Assembly (NCBI RefSeq): GCF_000016645.1 | Contig: NC_009441.1 | Location: forward strand, 868,001 to 932,000 | From: Flavobacterium johnsoniae UW101 | GTDB taxonomy: Bacteria > Bacteroidota > Bacteroidia > Flavobacteriales > Flavobacteriaceae | Length of the DNA: 64,000 bases | Direction: 5' to 3' | Part shown: positions 17,503 through 25,928 of the stretch, piece after piece | Position numbering within the stretch: the first letter of the stretch is position 1 | Layout of the letters: every line of letters starts with the position of its first letter | Made by a program: the position numbers and the translations under genes | Notes under the pieces: model-generated | What the model was told of the DNA's origin: nothing | The model's input: the letters and a program-made list of their open reading frames with translations, nothing else | The model's database searches: none

Positions 17503-17748
17503 TTAATCTACTTTTTTATTTGTGCCTACAGATTGGTTAATATTTGAAAAACCTAAATCATTATTCTTAACTACTAACTCACTCATTATTCTATGTGAAT
17601 CCTGCTTTCTTCCGCCACCAGTTGATCCATCAACCGGAAGATCAGAACTTAATTTTTCACTTGAAATAATTGGAGCTGCAGGGTTTGCAAAAGAAGTCGC
17701 TGCTGCCACTAAAGAAAATAATCCGATTGTTAAAGCTGTTTTTTTCAT
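17503..17748 (-). CDS. Small exported protein of unknown function
   Basis: 81 residues with a good Sec signal peptide (MKKTALTIGLFSLVAAATSFA, cleavage near residue 21). The mature peptide of about 60 residues is polar and has a Gly-rich stretch (DGSTGGGRKQD) but no cysteines. No family was recognised. It lies between the LytTR regulator gene and the TPR kinase gene, all on one strand, with its own terminator. A candidate LytTR-type binding site lies upstream, which suggests it could be a target of that regulator or a signal for the system. Confidence 0.72.
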   Translation of the reverse strand: MKKTALTIGLFSLVAAATSFANPAAPIISSEKLSSDLPVDGSTGGGRKQDSHRIMSELVVKNNDLGFSNINQSVGTNKKVD

Positions 17749-17867
17749 GTTTTGAGGTGTTTTATTTTTTAATATTTATTTGGGGCTTAGTGATTGTTTT
17801 GGTGTCAATCACGGTGTAAAACTAAGTCCGAAATCAAAAAATATATATACGAAAAAATCAGTTTGTG

Positions 17868-17897
17868 GTAGATCGTACCCAATTGGTAGTCAACGGA
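17868..17897 (-). promoter_or_regulatory. Candidate LytTR-type binding site upstream of the small exported protein gene
   Basis: On the minus strand, TCCGTTGAC (17897-17889) fits the general LytTR half-site [TA][AC][CA]GTTN[AG][TC]. A weaker second element ACGATCTAC (17876-17868; six of nine positions fit) follows at exactly 21 bp, the usual direct-repeat spacing. It is 120-150 bp upstream of the small exported protein start. Confidence 0.35.
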
Positions 17898-17924
17898 TAG
17901 CAAATCGATGTAATTACTTAATTA

Positions 17925-18734
17925 TTAGACTTCTAAGTAATTTCCTTCAGAAAAATCGCTGATAATTAAATCAACATTTGATTTGTAAGTTTTCGAAAAA
18001 GGAATCTTTTTCGATGAGTTTTTTATGTAACATATTGAGTTTCCGTTATGAATCCTCGCAATGTAATTTCGATTGATAATATAACTATTATGAATTCTGA
18101 CAAAAGGATACGATAAAACATGCTCAAAATGTTTTAAAGTTTTAAAGGCCGTTATCATTTCTCCCGAATTTAAATAAATATCCGTCGAGTTATTATCTGC
18201 CTGAAAATAGCTGATATCATCTGCATTTATATAACGATGATCGCCATATGATTTGATACAGATTATGAGCGGTTTTTCGACTATTTGACGCACTTTTGCA
18301 TCAGATGTTACAACTAGAGGAATTTCTTTCTTAAAATCACCCGATTTTGCTTCTTCCGGCAGACGGTTTAATTTTAAAATGGTTTTTAATAATTCGGCCG
18401 TAACGAGCGGTTTTAATATATAGTCGAAAACACCATATTTTATAGCTTCAAATGCTGCATCTTTTTTAGACGTTAAAACAACAATCCGGGGCAGTACATT
18501 TAAAAAACGATGAAGTTCGTTAATAAACAAAAGCGATAAATTGCTTGAGGATTTTTTAGGATCTATTTCTAAAAATACAAGTGAAGGTTTGTATTCTAAA
18601 ACCAAATTTAAACCGTCCTGATAATTCACTGCGGATGCCAGAAACAATAGTTCCGAAAAACCTTCTGCAATTGTTTGGGTTTTCGAAATACTATCTGCGT
18701 CATCATCAATAATTATATACGAATACTTTTTCAA
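17925..18734 (-). CDS. LytTR-family response regulator with Glu at the phospho-acceptor position
   Basis: 269 residues: a receiver domain (1-125) and a LytTR DNA-binding domain (about 160-265; YFQADNNSTDIYLNSGE, FVRIHNSYIINRNYI). The acidic cluster DDD (10-12) and the Lys of YILKPL are kept, but the phospho-acceptor position reads VFLEID, placing Glu56 where Asp is expected. This may make it constitutively active or independent of phosphorylation. No partner kinase of the LytS/YpdA type is adjacent. The next gene downstream encodes a small exported protein. Confidence 0.9.
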   Translation of the reverse strand: MKKYSYIIIDDDADSISKTQTIAEGFSELLFLASAVNYQDGLNLVLEYKPSLVFLEIDPKKSSSNLSLLFINELHRFLNVLPRIVVLTSKKDAAFEAIKYGVFDYILKPLVTAELLKTILKLNRLPEEAKSGDFKKEIPLVVTSDAKVRQIVEKPLIICIKSYGDHRYINADDISYFQADNNSTDIYLNSGEMITAFKTLKHFEHVLSYPFVRIHNSYIINRNYIARIHNGNSICYIKNSSKKIPFSKTYKSNVDLIISDFSEGNYLEV

Positions 18735-18950
18735 TTTAGGTTCTATTGACTTTTTACGAATATAAGAGAGTTCTTGTATTTTTTATATATTTTTTTTCTC
18801 TATTCTTATAAAAAATAAATCTGGCTCTTTTATTCGTAATTAAAATTACAATTTAAAAGCACCTAACAATTTCATTGTTAATAGATTATATTCAAATGTT
18901 AACACAAAAGGACGAAATACAGAATTTATCGATTAAATACATCTTTTTAT

Positions 18951-18990
18951 AATAAAAAAATCCCAAACTCCTTTTAAGGAATTTGGGATT
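18951..18990 (-). terminator. Terminator after glyS
   Basis: Arms AATCCCAAA and TTTGGGATT with further pairing inside (TCCTT/AAGGA), followed on the minus strand by seven T, 23 bp past the glyS stop. Confidence 0.88.
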
Positions 18991-19012
18991 TGTATATCGT
19001 AATATTTTAAAA

Positions 19013-20554
19013 TTACATTTTCATCAGCCAGTTTTTCATCGAAACTTCGTTTTCAATAATACCTCTTAATTCAGATATTTTTACACGATCTTGTTTCATA
19101 GTATCTCTATGACGAATTGTTACCGTTTCGTCTTCCAGAGTTTGATGATCTACTGTAATACAGAATGGTGTACCTAATGCATCTTGTCTTCTGTAACGAC
19201 GTCCTACTGCATCTTTCTCATCATAAGAAACATTGAAATCCCATTTTAAGTCTTCAATAATCTTCTTTGAGATTTCTGGTAATCCATCTTTCTTAACTAA
19301 TGGTAAAACTGCTGCTTTTGTCGGCGCTAAAACTGCAGGTAATTTTAGAACTGTTCTTTCAGAACCGTCTTCTAAAGTTTCTTCTTGTAATGAAGTAGCA
19401 AAAACTGCCAGGAACATACGATCTAAACCTACAGATGTTTCAACTACGTATGGCACATAGTTTTCGTTTAATTCCGGATCGAAATATTGTAATTTTCTTC
19501 CTGAATATTGTTCATGTGCTTTTAAGTCAAAATCAGTACGAGAGTGAATTCCTTCTAATTCTTTGAAACCAAATGGAAAATTAAACTCGATATCTGCTGC
19601 TGCATTTGCGTAATGTGCTAGTTTTTCGTGATCATGAAAACGGTAATTCTCTTTTCCTAATCCTAAAGATAAATGCCAGTTCAAACGCGTTTGTTTCCAG
19701 TGTTCGTACCATTGCATTTCTTCTCCCGGACGTACAAAAAACTGCATTTCCATTTGTTCAAATTCACGCATACGGAAAATAAATTGTCTTGCAACAATTT
19801 CATTTCTAAAAGCTTTACCTGTTTGAGCAATTCCAAAAGGAACTTTCATACGGCCAGATTTCTGAACATTTAAAAAGTTTACGAAAATACCCTGTGCTGT
19901 TTCAGGACGTAAATAAAGATCCATTGCATTTTCTGCAGAAGCTCCTAATTTAGTTCCAAACATTAAGTTGAACTGTTTTACATCTGTCCAGTTTCTTGAA
20001 CCGGTTTCTGGATCAGCAATTTCAAGTTCTTCGATCAAAGCTTTTACATCTTCAAGATCTCCGTTTCCTAAAGAACGTCCTAAACGCTCTCTGATTTCTT
20101 TTTCTCTGGCCAAATATTCAACTACACGGGCATTTGTTGTAATAAATTCCTGTTCGTTAAATGCATCACCAAAACGAGCTTTTGCTTTGTCAATTTCTTT
20201 TTGCGCTTTTTGATGAATTTTTTCAGCAAAATCTTCAACTAAAACGTCTGCTCTATATCTTTTTTTAGAATCTTTATTATCAATTAACGGATCATTGAAG
20301 GCGTCAACGTGGCCTGAAGCTTTCCAGGTTGTTGGATGCATTAATATTGCAGCATCAAGGCCCACAATATTTTCATTCATCTGAACCATTGATTTCCACC
20401 AATATTCACGGATATTCTTTTTTAATTCGACACCGTTTTGTGCATAATCATATACTGCACTTAAACCGTCGTACACTTCGCTTGACGGAAAAATAAATCC
20501 GTACTCTTTTGCGTGCGAAACCACATTCTTAAATATATCTTCTTGTTTTGCCAT
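19013..20554 (-). CDS. glyS: Glycyl-tRNA synthetase, alpha-2 homodimeric class II type
   Basis: 513 residues, the single-chain (eukaryote/archaeal-like) glycyl-tRNA synthetase, not the GlyQ/GlyS tetramer. The class II core is clear: LRPETAQGIFVNF, RMKVPFGIAQTGKAFRNE, FIFRMREFEQMEMQFF, and the motif 3 region ETSVGLDRMFLAV. A C-terminal anticodon-binding domain follows (LAPTKAAVLPLV, GTPFCITVD). A TATTTTTG promoter box on the minus strand ends only eight bases before the ATG, so the transcript may be almost leaderless. Confidence 0.97.
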   Translation of the reverse strand: MAKQEDIFKNVVSHAKEYGFIFPSSEVYDGLSAVYDYAQNGVELKKNIREYWWKSMVQMNENIVGLDAAILMHPTTWKASGHVDAFNDPLIDNKDSKKRYRADVLVEDFAEKIHQKAQKEIDKAKARFGDAFNEQEFITTNARVVEYLAREKEIRERLGRSLGNGDLEDVKALIEELEIADPETGSRNWTDVKQFNLMFGTKLGASAENAMDLYLRPETAQGIFVNFLNVQKSGRMKVPFGIAQTGKAFRNEIVARQFIFRMREFEQMEMQFFVRPGEEMQWYEHWKQTRLNWHLSLGLGKENYRFHDHEKLAHYANAAADIEFNFPFGFKELEGIHSRTDFDLKAHEQYSGRKLQYFDPELNENYVPYVVETSVGLDRMFLAVFATSLQEETLEDGSERTVLKLPAVLAPTKAAVLPLVKKDGLPEISKKIIEDLKWDFNVSYDEKDAVGRRYRRQDALGTPFCITVDHQTLEDETVTIRHRDTMKQDRVKISELRGIIENEVSMKNWLMKM

Positions 20555-20561
20555 AGTAATG

Positions 20562-20569
20562 CAAAAATA
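20562..20569 (-). promoter_or_regulatory. Candidate -7 box (TATTTTTG) for glyS, next to the start codon
   Basis: On the minus strand TATTTTTG fits TAnnTTTG and ends 8 bases before the glyS ATG, leaving room for at most a very short leader. Confidence 0.4.
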
Positions 20570-20619
20570 TAAAAAGTAGTTATAAAAAAAAGAAAAATAA
20601 AAAAGATTGAAGGCCTATT

Positions 20620-21336
20620 TTGGCTATTTTTGTAACTAAATTCTTTCTATTTGTGTTTAATTTTATTATTGATCTCTTTTTTCCTAAAGTCTGCTCCGGA
20701 TGCCACTCTGTTTTAATGACTAATGAAACGGTTTTATGTACAAATTGCAGGCATGAAATGCCTTTAACGCAATATCATCTTGATCCAGATAATCAGGCTG
20801 TCAAAAAATTCTACGGCAAGGTCGAAGTCGAACATGTATCTGCCTTTTTATACTTTAATAAACAAGGCATTGTTCAGGAACTCATCCATAATTTAAAATA
20901 TAAAGGGCACGAAGAAATTGGAACAGTTTTGGGCAATTGGCATGCAGAAGATTTAAAGGAACTAAAACTCAAAAATCCGTTTGATGTTATAATTCCTGTA
21001 CCGCTTCATCCCAGAAAATTTAAAGAAAGAGGTTATAATCAGGTTACAACATTTGGAAAAGCTTTATCTGAAACCTTAAAAATTCCTTTTGATAATTCTA
21101 TTTTATACCGAAAGAAATATTCTAAAACACAATCAAAAAAGAATCTTTTAGGGAGATCTGAAAATATCGAAAACAGTTTTGATGTTCATTTATCCAAAGA
21201 AAATCAAAACAAACATTTTTTAATTGTAGACGATGTTCTAACCACCGGAGCAACTCTCGAAGCTTGTTCTCGTGCTTTACTCAAAATTCCGGGAGCAAGA
21301 ATCAGTATTGTCTGCATGGCAATGGCAAATTCGTAA
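20620..21336 (+). CDS. comF: ComF-family phosphoribosyltransferase-like protein (competence/amidophosphoribosyltransferase fold)
   Basis: The frame opens with TTG at 20620; an in-frame GTG at 20653 gives MFNFIIDLFFPKVCSGC, which looks more like ComF N-termini, and a TATTTTTG box at 20625-20632 would also favour the later start. The zinc ribbon is CSGC then CTNC (residues about 26-43 in the long form). The PRPP-binding motif is FLIVDDVLTTGATLEAC near residue 205. ComF acts with ComEC/ComFA-type DNA uptake in competent bacteria; its exact reaction is unproven. It converges on the metalloprotease gene. Confidence 0.9.
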   Translation: MAIFVTKFFLFVFNFIIDLFFPKVCSGCHSVLMTNETVLCTNCRHEMPLTQYHLDPDNQAVKKFYGKVEVEHVSAFLYFNKQGIVQELIHNLKYKGHEEIGTVLGNWHAEDLKELKLKNPFDVIIPVPLHPRKFKERGYNQVTTFGKALSETLKIPFDNSILYRKKYSKTQSKKNLLGRSENIENSFDVHLSKENQNKHFLIVDDVLTTGATLEACSRALLKIPGARISIVCMAMANS

Positions 21337-21354
21337 AGATTAAAATTTTAATAT

Positions 21355-21406
21355 AAAAAATCCCAAATTTCAACCACTTATTTCAGTTTGAAATTTGGGA
21401 TTTTAT
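21355..21406. terminator. Bidirectional terminator between comF and the metalloprotease gene
   Basis: Long arms AATCCCAAATTTCAA and TTTGAAATTTGGGATT with a 13-base loop; A-rich on the left and T-rich on the right. Confidence 0.9.
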
Positions 21407-21411
21407 AAATA

Positions 21412-24072
21412 TTAGTTTATAATAATCTTTCTAACAGTTCTTTTATCACCATCGATTACAGTAACTAAATAAAGTCCAGATGCAGCATTTGGAAGGAAAA
21501 TATTTTGGTTAAAATCTCCGTCTGTTTCAAAAGTTTTAGCATAAATAGTTTTACCTAAAATATCGTTTACGAAAACCTTCACACTTGTTGATTCACTTTT
21601 AAATTGAACAGTAAAACTTCCTTTGTTAGGGTTTGGATAAAGTACAAAATCTTTTTTTACGACATCTATAGTATCTAATGTAAAAACTTGCGTACATATA
21701 TTTACTGAAGCCGAATTTACAGTTCCAAACATTCCAGAAACGGCATCTCTAACTCTAAATGTCCAGGTACCTTCAGGGCTTTGACCATTAAAGACGCTCA
21801 ATTCATCTGCTGGAAAAACAATTTGAGTTGTTGTTTTAGCGCAGTCTAATGTATTTCCGGAATCGTCAAATTGAAGAGCTAAGGTTGAACTTGTACCTCC
21901 GCATGATTTATTAAACAAACGAACAGTTGTTCCTTGCGGATTTACAATTTCAATTTCGAGGTCAGAAAATCTTGTATGTGTCACATTTATCGAAACATTT
22001 ACATCTGAAATATTTCCTTCAGCAGCAGGAACATTAACAGTTCTTGCAGTATAACTTGAAGAATATGGAATACTAAAAGAGCTTCCAAAACTATAAGTAT
22101 TACAAGTTGTAGCAGCAACATAACCAATAGCAAATGGCTTACTATTTAGTGCATAATAAATATTACCTATTGGTTCAATTAAAATCCTGCAATTAGTTGA
22201 AGATTCAATACTTTCCGGCACAATCACAAACTCAGAACCATCATTAGGAGTATTTGATGCTAAAGTTATTGGAAAAGTCAATCCTCCATCTGTTGATAAT
22301 TTAATATTTACTGTTGATGAACCTTGCAGATTATTGGTATTATTTACACTCCATGTAACTGTTTGACCATATCCCTGCCACCAGCTTATGTCGTCTATGT
22401 TATGTGAAGTAACCGCAAATGGTCCGGCAGAGGAAACAACGTTAACAACCATAGCATCGGTATTTGTTTGTGCTTGACCAGATGCACCATTATCTCTACC
22501 TGTTAAAGTAAAATTTAAAGTTCTATTTATAGACGAAACCGACTCCCATGTAGTCGTTAATTTATTTTGAAGAACTGAACTTAAACTTGGCATATAACGA
22601 ATTTGTGAACTGCTTGGCGCAACTGAACGAAATAATGGACCGTTAGGTTTAGTTGGATAAGCTGTACTATTTGTTCCTGAAGTTGTAGTAGCATTATCAT
22701 ATTCTTCCCAATTATAAGTTATATTATTCGCTTCTAAACTACTTCCTTTTAAAACAAAAGGGGTACTAATTGGAATTGTATAATCAATTCCGGCATTAAC
22801 TGCTGGTGGATTATTTGTTATAGTACTGCTGACCGGGCAGCTTTTTGAGGCAAGAGTATTTTGAATCTGTAAAATACTTGCATAAGCAAAATAATCATCG
22901 GAATTATTCTGAATATCATAATCATCAGTTATTCCTGCATACCCCATTATAGTGCTGCCGCTTCCTGGTTCAACATTTACAGAAGTTCTTTCACCAGAGT
23001 CGTAAGAAAAAGTATGATTAGCTCCTAACTGATGTCCCATTTCATGAATTACAAAATCAATATCAAATGTGTCACCCTCTGGTTTTCCATCTGATGGAGA
23101 TGTATAAGCGCTGCCTTTAGCTAAAGGATCTGCTGAAGTTGGGTTTCTGCATACACAACCTATGCAGCCTGCATTTCCGCCTCCTCCGGAAGCACCAAAT
23201 AAATGACCAATATCATAATTATTATTACCTATTACGTTTGTTAATGTTGTTTGTACTTCTTGATTCCAAGCACCTCCAGCGCCAGCAGAAGCACCTGAAT
23301 ATGGATCCGTAGAAGCATTTAGATATATTATAGCATCATTATTAGCAATTAGAACCAGTTTTACTGCTAAATCTCTATTTAAAATTCCATTAACTCTTGT
23401 TAGTGTTGCATTCATTCCGCCAAGTGCAAGAGCCTTAGTTCCTCCAAAATAAGCTGCATATTCTCCTGTACAAGACAATGCAAGCTGTAAAGTTTTAAAT
23501 ACTTTATTATTTGAAGTAGTCTTAGCTGTTTTTGATAAATCCGACTCTTGTGCTATTTGATCAATTGTTTTGCAGTCCAGTTTCATTCTTGAAGTTGTTC
23601 TATCAGATGAAAACAAAACATATTGCTCTCTATTTTCAGGATTTTGTTCAATAAACTCTGTTTTTTTATTCCCTCTCAAAACCATTGTCTGTATTCCTTT
23701 AGGAGAAACACTTAAATGTATTCTGGCTGATTTGTCATCTAAACTACTTCCTTGATAAGCACGTATTTCAGGATATTTTGCCTGCAATTCAGGATCGAAA
23801 TTTGAAGATTCTGAAACTTGAAATCTTTCTAAAACACCATTGGTATTAGGAATAGTAATTTCTGCAATACCTTCATCTAAAGATTTTTGAGATGTTTTTG
23901 AAAGTTTAGCTTTTAAAGATTCTGTGTTTAATCTATAATACAGTTTATCTGAATCAACCGTTATGGTATTTTTATTAGACGTTAAGCTAACTTTTTGCCA
24001 TAAATCATCACTCTGAGCATGAAGTTTTACACAACAAAATATAAACATTAAAAAAAGTAGTAGTTTTTTCAT
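21412..24072 (-). CDS. Secreted M12B-like zinc metalloprotease with P-domain and type A T9SS sorting signal
   Basis: 886 residues from the ATG at 24070-24072, which starts the signal peptide (MKKLLLFLMFIFCCVKLHAQ); the longer frame adds nine residues before it. A propeptide precedes a reprolysin-like catalytic domain with the zinc motif HEMGHQLGANH and a Met-turn (TIMGYAG). An Ig-like region follows, then a proprotein-convertase P-domain (SDLEIEIVNPQGTTVRLF, SPEGTWTFRVRDA). The C-terminal Por-secretion tail has LYPNPNKGSFTV and ends RTVRKIIIN. It is a surface or extracellular protease exported through the outer membrane by T9SS. Confidence 0.93.
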   Translation of the reverse strand: MKKLLLFLMFIFCCVKLHAQSDDLWQKVSLTSNKNTITVDSDKLYYRLNTESLKAKLSKTSQKSLDEGIAEITIPNTNGVLERFQVSESSNFDPELQAKYPEIRAYQGSSLDDKSARIHLSVSPKGIQTMVLRGNKKTEFIEQNPENREQYVLFSSDRTTSRMKLDCKTIDQIAQESDLSKTAKTTSNNKVFKTLQLALSCTGEYAAYFGGTKALALGGMNATLTRVNGILNRDLAVKLVLIANNDAIIYLNASTDPYSGASAGAGGAWNQEVQTTLTNVIGNNNYDIGHLFGASGGGGNAGCIGCVCRNPTSADPLAKGSAYTSPSDGKPEGDTFDIDFVIHEMGHQLGANHTFSYDSGERTSVNVEPGSGSTIMGYAGITDDYDIQNNSDDYFAYASILQIQNTLASKSCPVSSTITNNPPAVNAGIDYTIPISTPFVLKGSSLEANNITYNWEEYDNATTTSGTNSTAYPTKPNGPLFRSVAPSSSQIRYMPSLSSVLQNKLTTTWESVSSINRTLNFTLTGRDNGASGQAQTNTDAMVVNVVSSAGPFAVTSHNIDDISWWQGYGQTVTWSVNNTNNLQGSSTVNIKLSTDGGLTFPITLASNTPNDGSEFVIVPESIESSTNCRILIEPIGNIYYALNSKPFAIGYVAATTCNTYSFGSSFSIPYSSSYTARTVNVPAAEGNISDVNVSINVTHTRFSDLEIEIVNPQGTTVRLFNKSCGGTSSTLALQFDDSGNTLDCAKTTTQIVFPADELSVFNGQSPEGTWTFRVRDAVSGMFGTVNSASVNICTQVFTLDTIDVVKKDFVLYPNPNKGSFTVQFKSESTSVKVFVNDILGKTIYAKTFETDGDFNQNIFLPNAASGLYLVTVIDGDKRTVRKIIIN

Positions 24073-24243
24073 ACTTAGTGAGGCTTTTATATAATTCAAA
24101 ATTAATAGATTTAAATCAAATTCTTACATGTAAACGACGATAAACATTTTTTAGTCGACGAATCAAATTCTTTTTTCGGCAAAAGAAAGCGAATCTTCTT
24201 AAAAAATCAATTCAGCGAAGCACAAAATTTAAAATAGATAGTA

Positions 24244-24251
24244 TAAATTTG
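24244..24251 (+). promoter_or_regulatory. Candidate -7 box (TAAATTTG) for ribF
   Basis: TAnnTTTG match 21 bp before the TTG start of ribF. Confidence 0.4.
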
Positions 24252-24272
24252 CAGCATCTTAAATAATTTGTT

Positions 24273-25205
24273 TTGAAGCTCTTTCATTCTATAAACGATT
24301 TCCATACGACCAAGAAAACAATTTTAACTCTTGGAACTTTTGACGGCGTACATATTGGTCATAAAAAAATTCTGGAAAGAATTACTGAAAATACCGAAAA
24401 TGGAAAGTATGAAAGTTTAGTGCTTACTTTTTTTCCGCATCCAAGAATGGTTCTGCAGGAAAAATCAGAAATAAAACTTCTAAATACAATTTCTGAAAAA
24501 ACAAAACTTTTAGAAGCAACCGGAATTGAAAATCTGGTTATACATCCGTTCAACGAAAGTTTTTCAAGACTTACTGCCGAAGAATTTGTGCACTCTATTT
24601 TAGTAGATCAATTTCATATTCAAAAAATAATTATTGGACACGATCATCGTTTTGGAAGAAACAGAACAGCAAATATTGAGAATTTAATTGCTTTTGGAAT
24701 TGAATACGGTTTTGAAGTCGAACAAATATCAGCCGAGGAAATTCAGGATGTTTCAGTAAGTTCAACTAAAATTAGAAAAGCTCTTACTGAAGGAAATATG
24801 ATTTTGGCCAATGAATATTTGGGATATGACTATTTCTTAACTGGCGAAGTTGTTCAAGGAAAGCAATTAGGAAGAACAATTGGCTTTCCTACTGCTAACA
24901 TACAAATTGAAGAAGAATACAAATTGATTCCTAAAAACGGAGTTTATGTAGTTCGCGCTTTAATTGATGAAAAGGAAGTTTTTGGAATGATGAATATTGG
25001 TTTTAATCCAACTGTTAATGGACAAAAACAAACTATAGAAGTCAATCTTTTTGATTTCGATGCCGATATTTATGGTAAAAAAATCGAAGTTTCGTTACTT
25101 CAATATCTTCGTGACGAACAAAAATTCGGCTCTATTGATTTATTAAAAGCCCAATTAAATCAAGACAAACAAAATGCTTTGGCCTTTGTGAGCAAACTTC
25201 AATAA
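24273..25205 (+). CDS. ribF: Bifunctional riboflavin kinase / FMN adenylyltransferase
   Basis: 310 residues, starting with TTG at 24273; no ATG gives a full N-terminus, and the FMN adenylyltransferase motif LGTFDGVHIGHKKIL begins by residue 20. That domain also shows GHDHRFGRNR and SSTKIRKAL. The C-terminal flavokinase domain has GRTIGFPTANI and GVYVVRALI. The enzyme makes FMN and then FAD from riboflavin. The length is typical. It is divergent from the metalloprotease gene. Confidence 0.96.
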   Translation: MKLFHSINDFHTTKKTILTLGTFDGVHIGHKKILERITENTENGKYESLVLTFFPHPRMVLQEKSEIKLLNTISEKTKLLEATGIENLVIHPFNESFSRLTAEEFVHSILVDQFHIQKIIIGHDHRFGRNRTANIENLIAFGIEYGFEVEQISAEEIQDVSVSSTKIRKALTEGNMILANEYLGYDYFLTGEVVQGKQLGRTIGFPTANIQIEEEYKLIPKNGVYVVRALIDEKEVFGMMNIGFNPTVNGQKQTIEVNLFDFDADIYGKKIEVSLLQYLRDEQKFGSIDLLKAQLNQDKQNALAFVSKLQ

Positions 25206-25319
25206 AATTTCAAAAAACACTTTTAACTCTTTTTAGATCATCGTAGTTATTTTTTTAGTAAATTTGATATAGAACTGTTTTTCAAATATTTACTATTAAC
25301 TTCTTTAAAAATAACCACT

Positions 25320-25757
25320 ATGAAATTACCTAAAGAAATAACAAACGGTTTTTTAATATTCCTTGGAATTGGGATTTATTTTTTATTGATGAATCTATTA
25401 GGTTTGGCAGATTTATTCTACCTGCGTACACTTAACGTATTCTTTATATTTTATGGCGTAAACAGGACAATGCAGATGAATCTTCATGAAGGGGAAACAA
25501 ATTTTGTATCTAACGCGGTTTCTGCAATGGCAACTTCTGTTGTTGGTGTGGCTCTAAGCGTTTTTGGATTATTAGTTTATAGTTATGCACGAGGCGGCGA
25601 CGCTTATGTCGAAACTTTGTCTAAAACTTTTATGTTTGGAGGAAATCCTTCTGTTCCAACCTATTGCATCTGTCTGCTTTTTGAAGGACTTGCTTCTTCG
25701 GTTATTGTTACTTTAATGATGATGCTGTATTGGAACAATAAATATGCTGCCGATTAA
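25320..25757 (+). CDS. Small integral membrane protein of unknown function
   Basis: 145 residues with about four hydrophobic helices (roughly 10-30, 35-52, 68-92 and 113-138: FLIFLGIGIYFLLMNLLGL, ATSVVGVALSVFGLLVYSY, LASSVIVTLMMMLYW). No family was recognised and no catalytic motif is visible. It stands alone, with a TAAATTTG box at 25259-25266 upstream and a strong terminator downstream. Confidence 0.8.
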   Translation: MKLPKEITNGFLIFLGIGIYFLLMNLLGLADLFYLRTLNVFFIFYGVNRTMQMNLHEGETNFVSNAVSAMATSVVGVALSVFGLLVYSYARGGDAYVETLSKTFMFGGNPSVPTYCICLLFEGLASSVIVTLMMMLYWNNKYAAD

Positions 25758-25782
25758 TTAATCAAAATAAAAACCATTATTT

Positions 25783-25837
25783 AAGCACTTTAAAATCATA
25801 AAAATTAATAATTATATGATTTTAAAGTGCTTTTTTT
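25783..25837 (+). terminator. Terminator after the small membrane protein gene
   Basis: Very long stem: 17-base arms beginning AAGCACTTTAAAATCAT, 16-base AT loop, then seven T. Confidence 0.88.
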
Positions 25838-25877
25838 ATGAAATTATTTAACAAATATTCATTTACAACACGCAATG

Positions 25878-25906
25878 TTGTTGATTCAAAAATTTAATTA
25901 CATTTG
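25878..25906 (+). promoter_or_regulatory. Promoter of bioB (TTG-N18-TACATTTG)
   Basis: TTG at 25878-25880 and TACATTTG at 25899-25906 are 18 bp apart, a full match to the Bacteroidota -33/-7 pattern. The box ends 22 bp before the ATG. Confidence 0.65.
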
Positions 25907-25928
25907 AAGCTTCAAAAACAATTTATCC

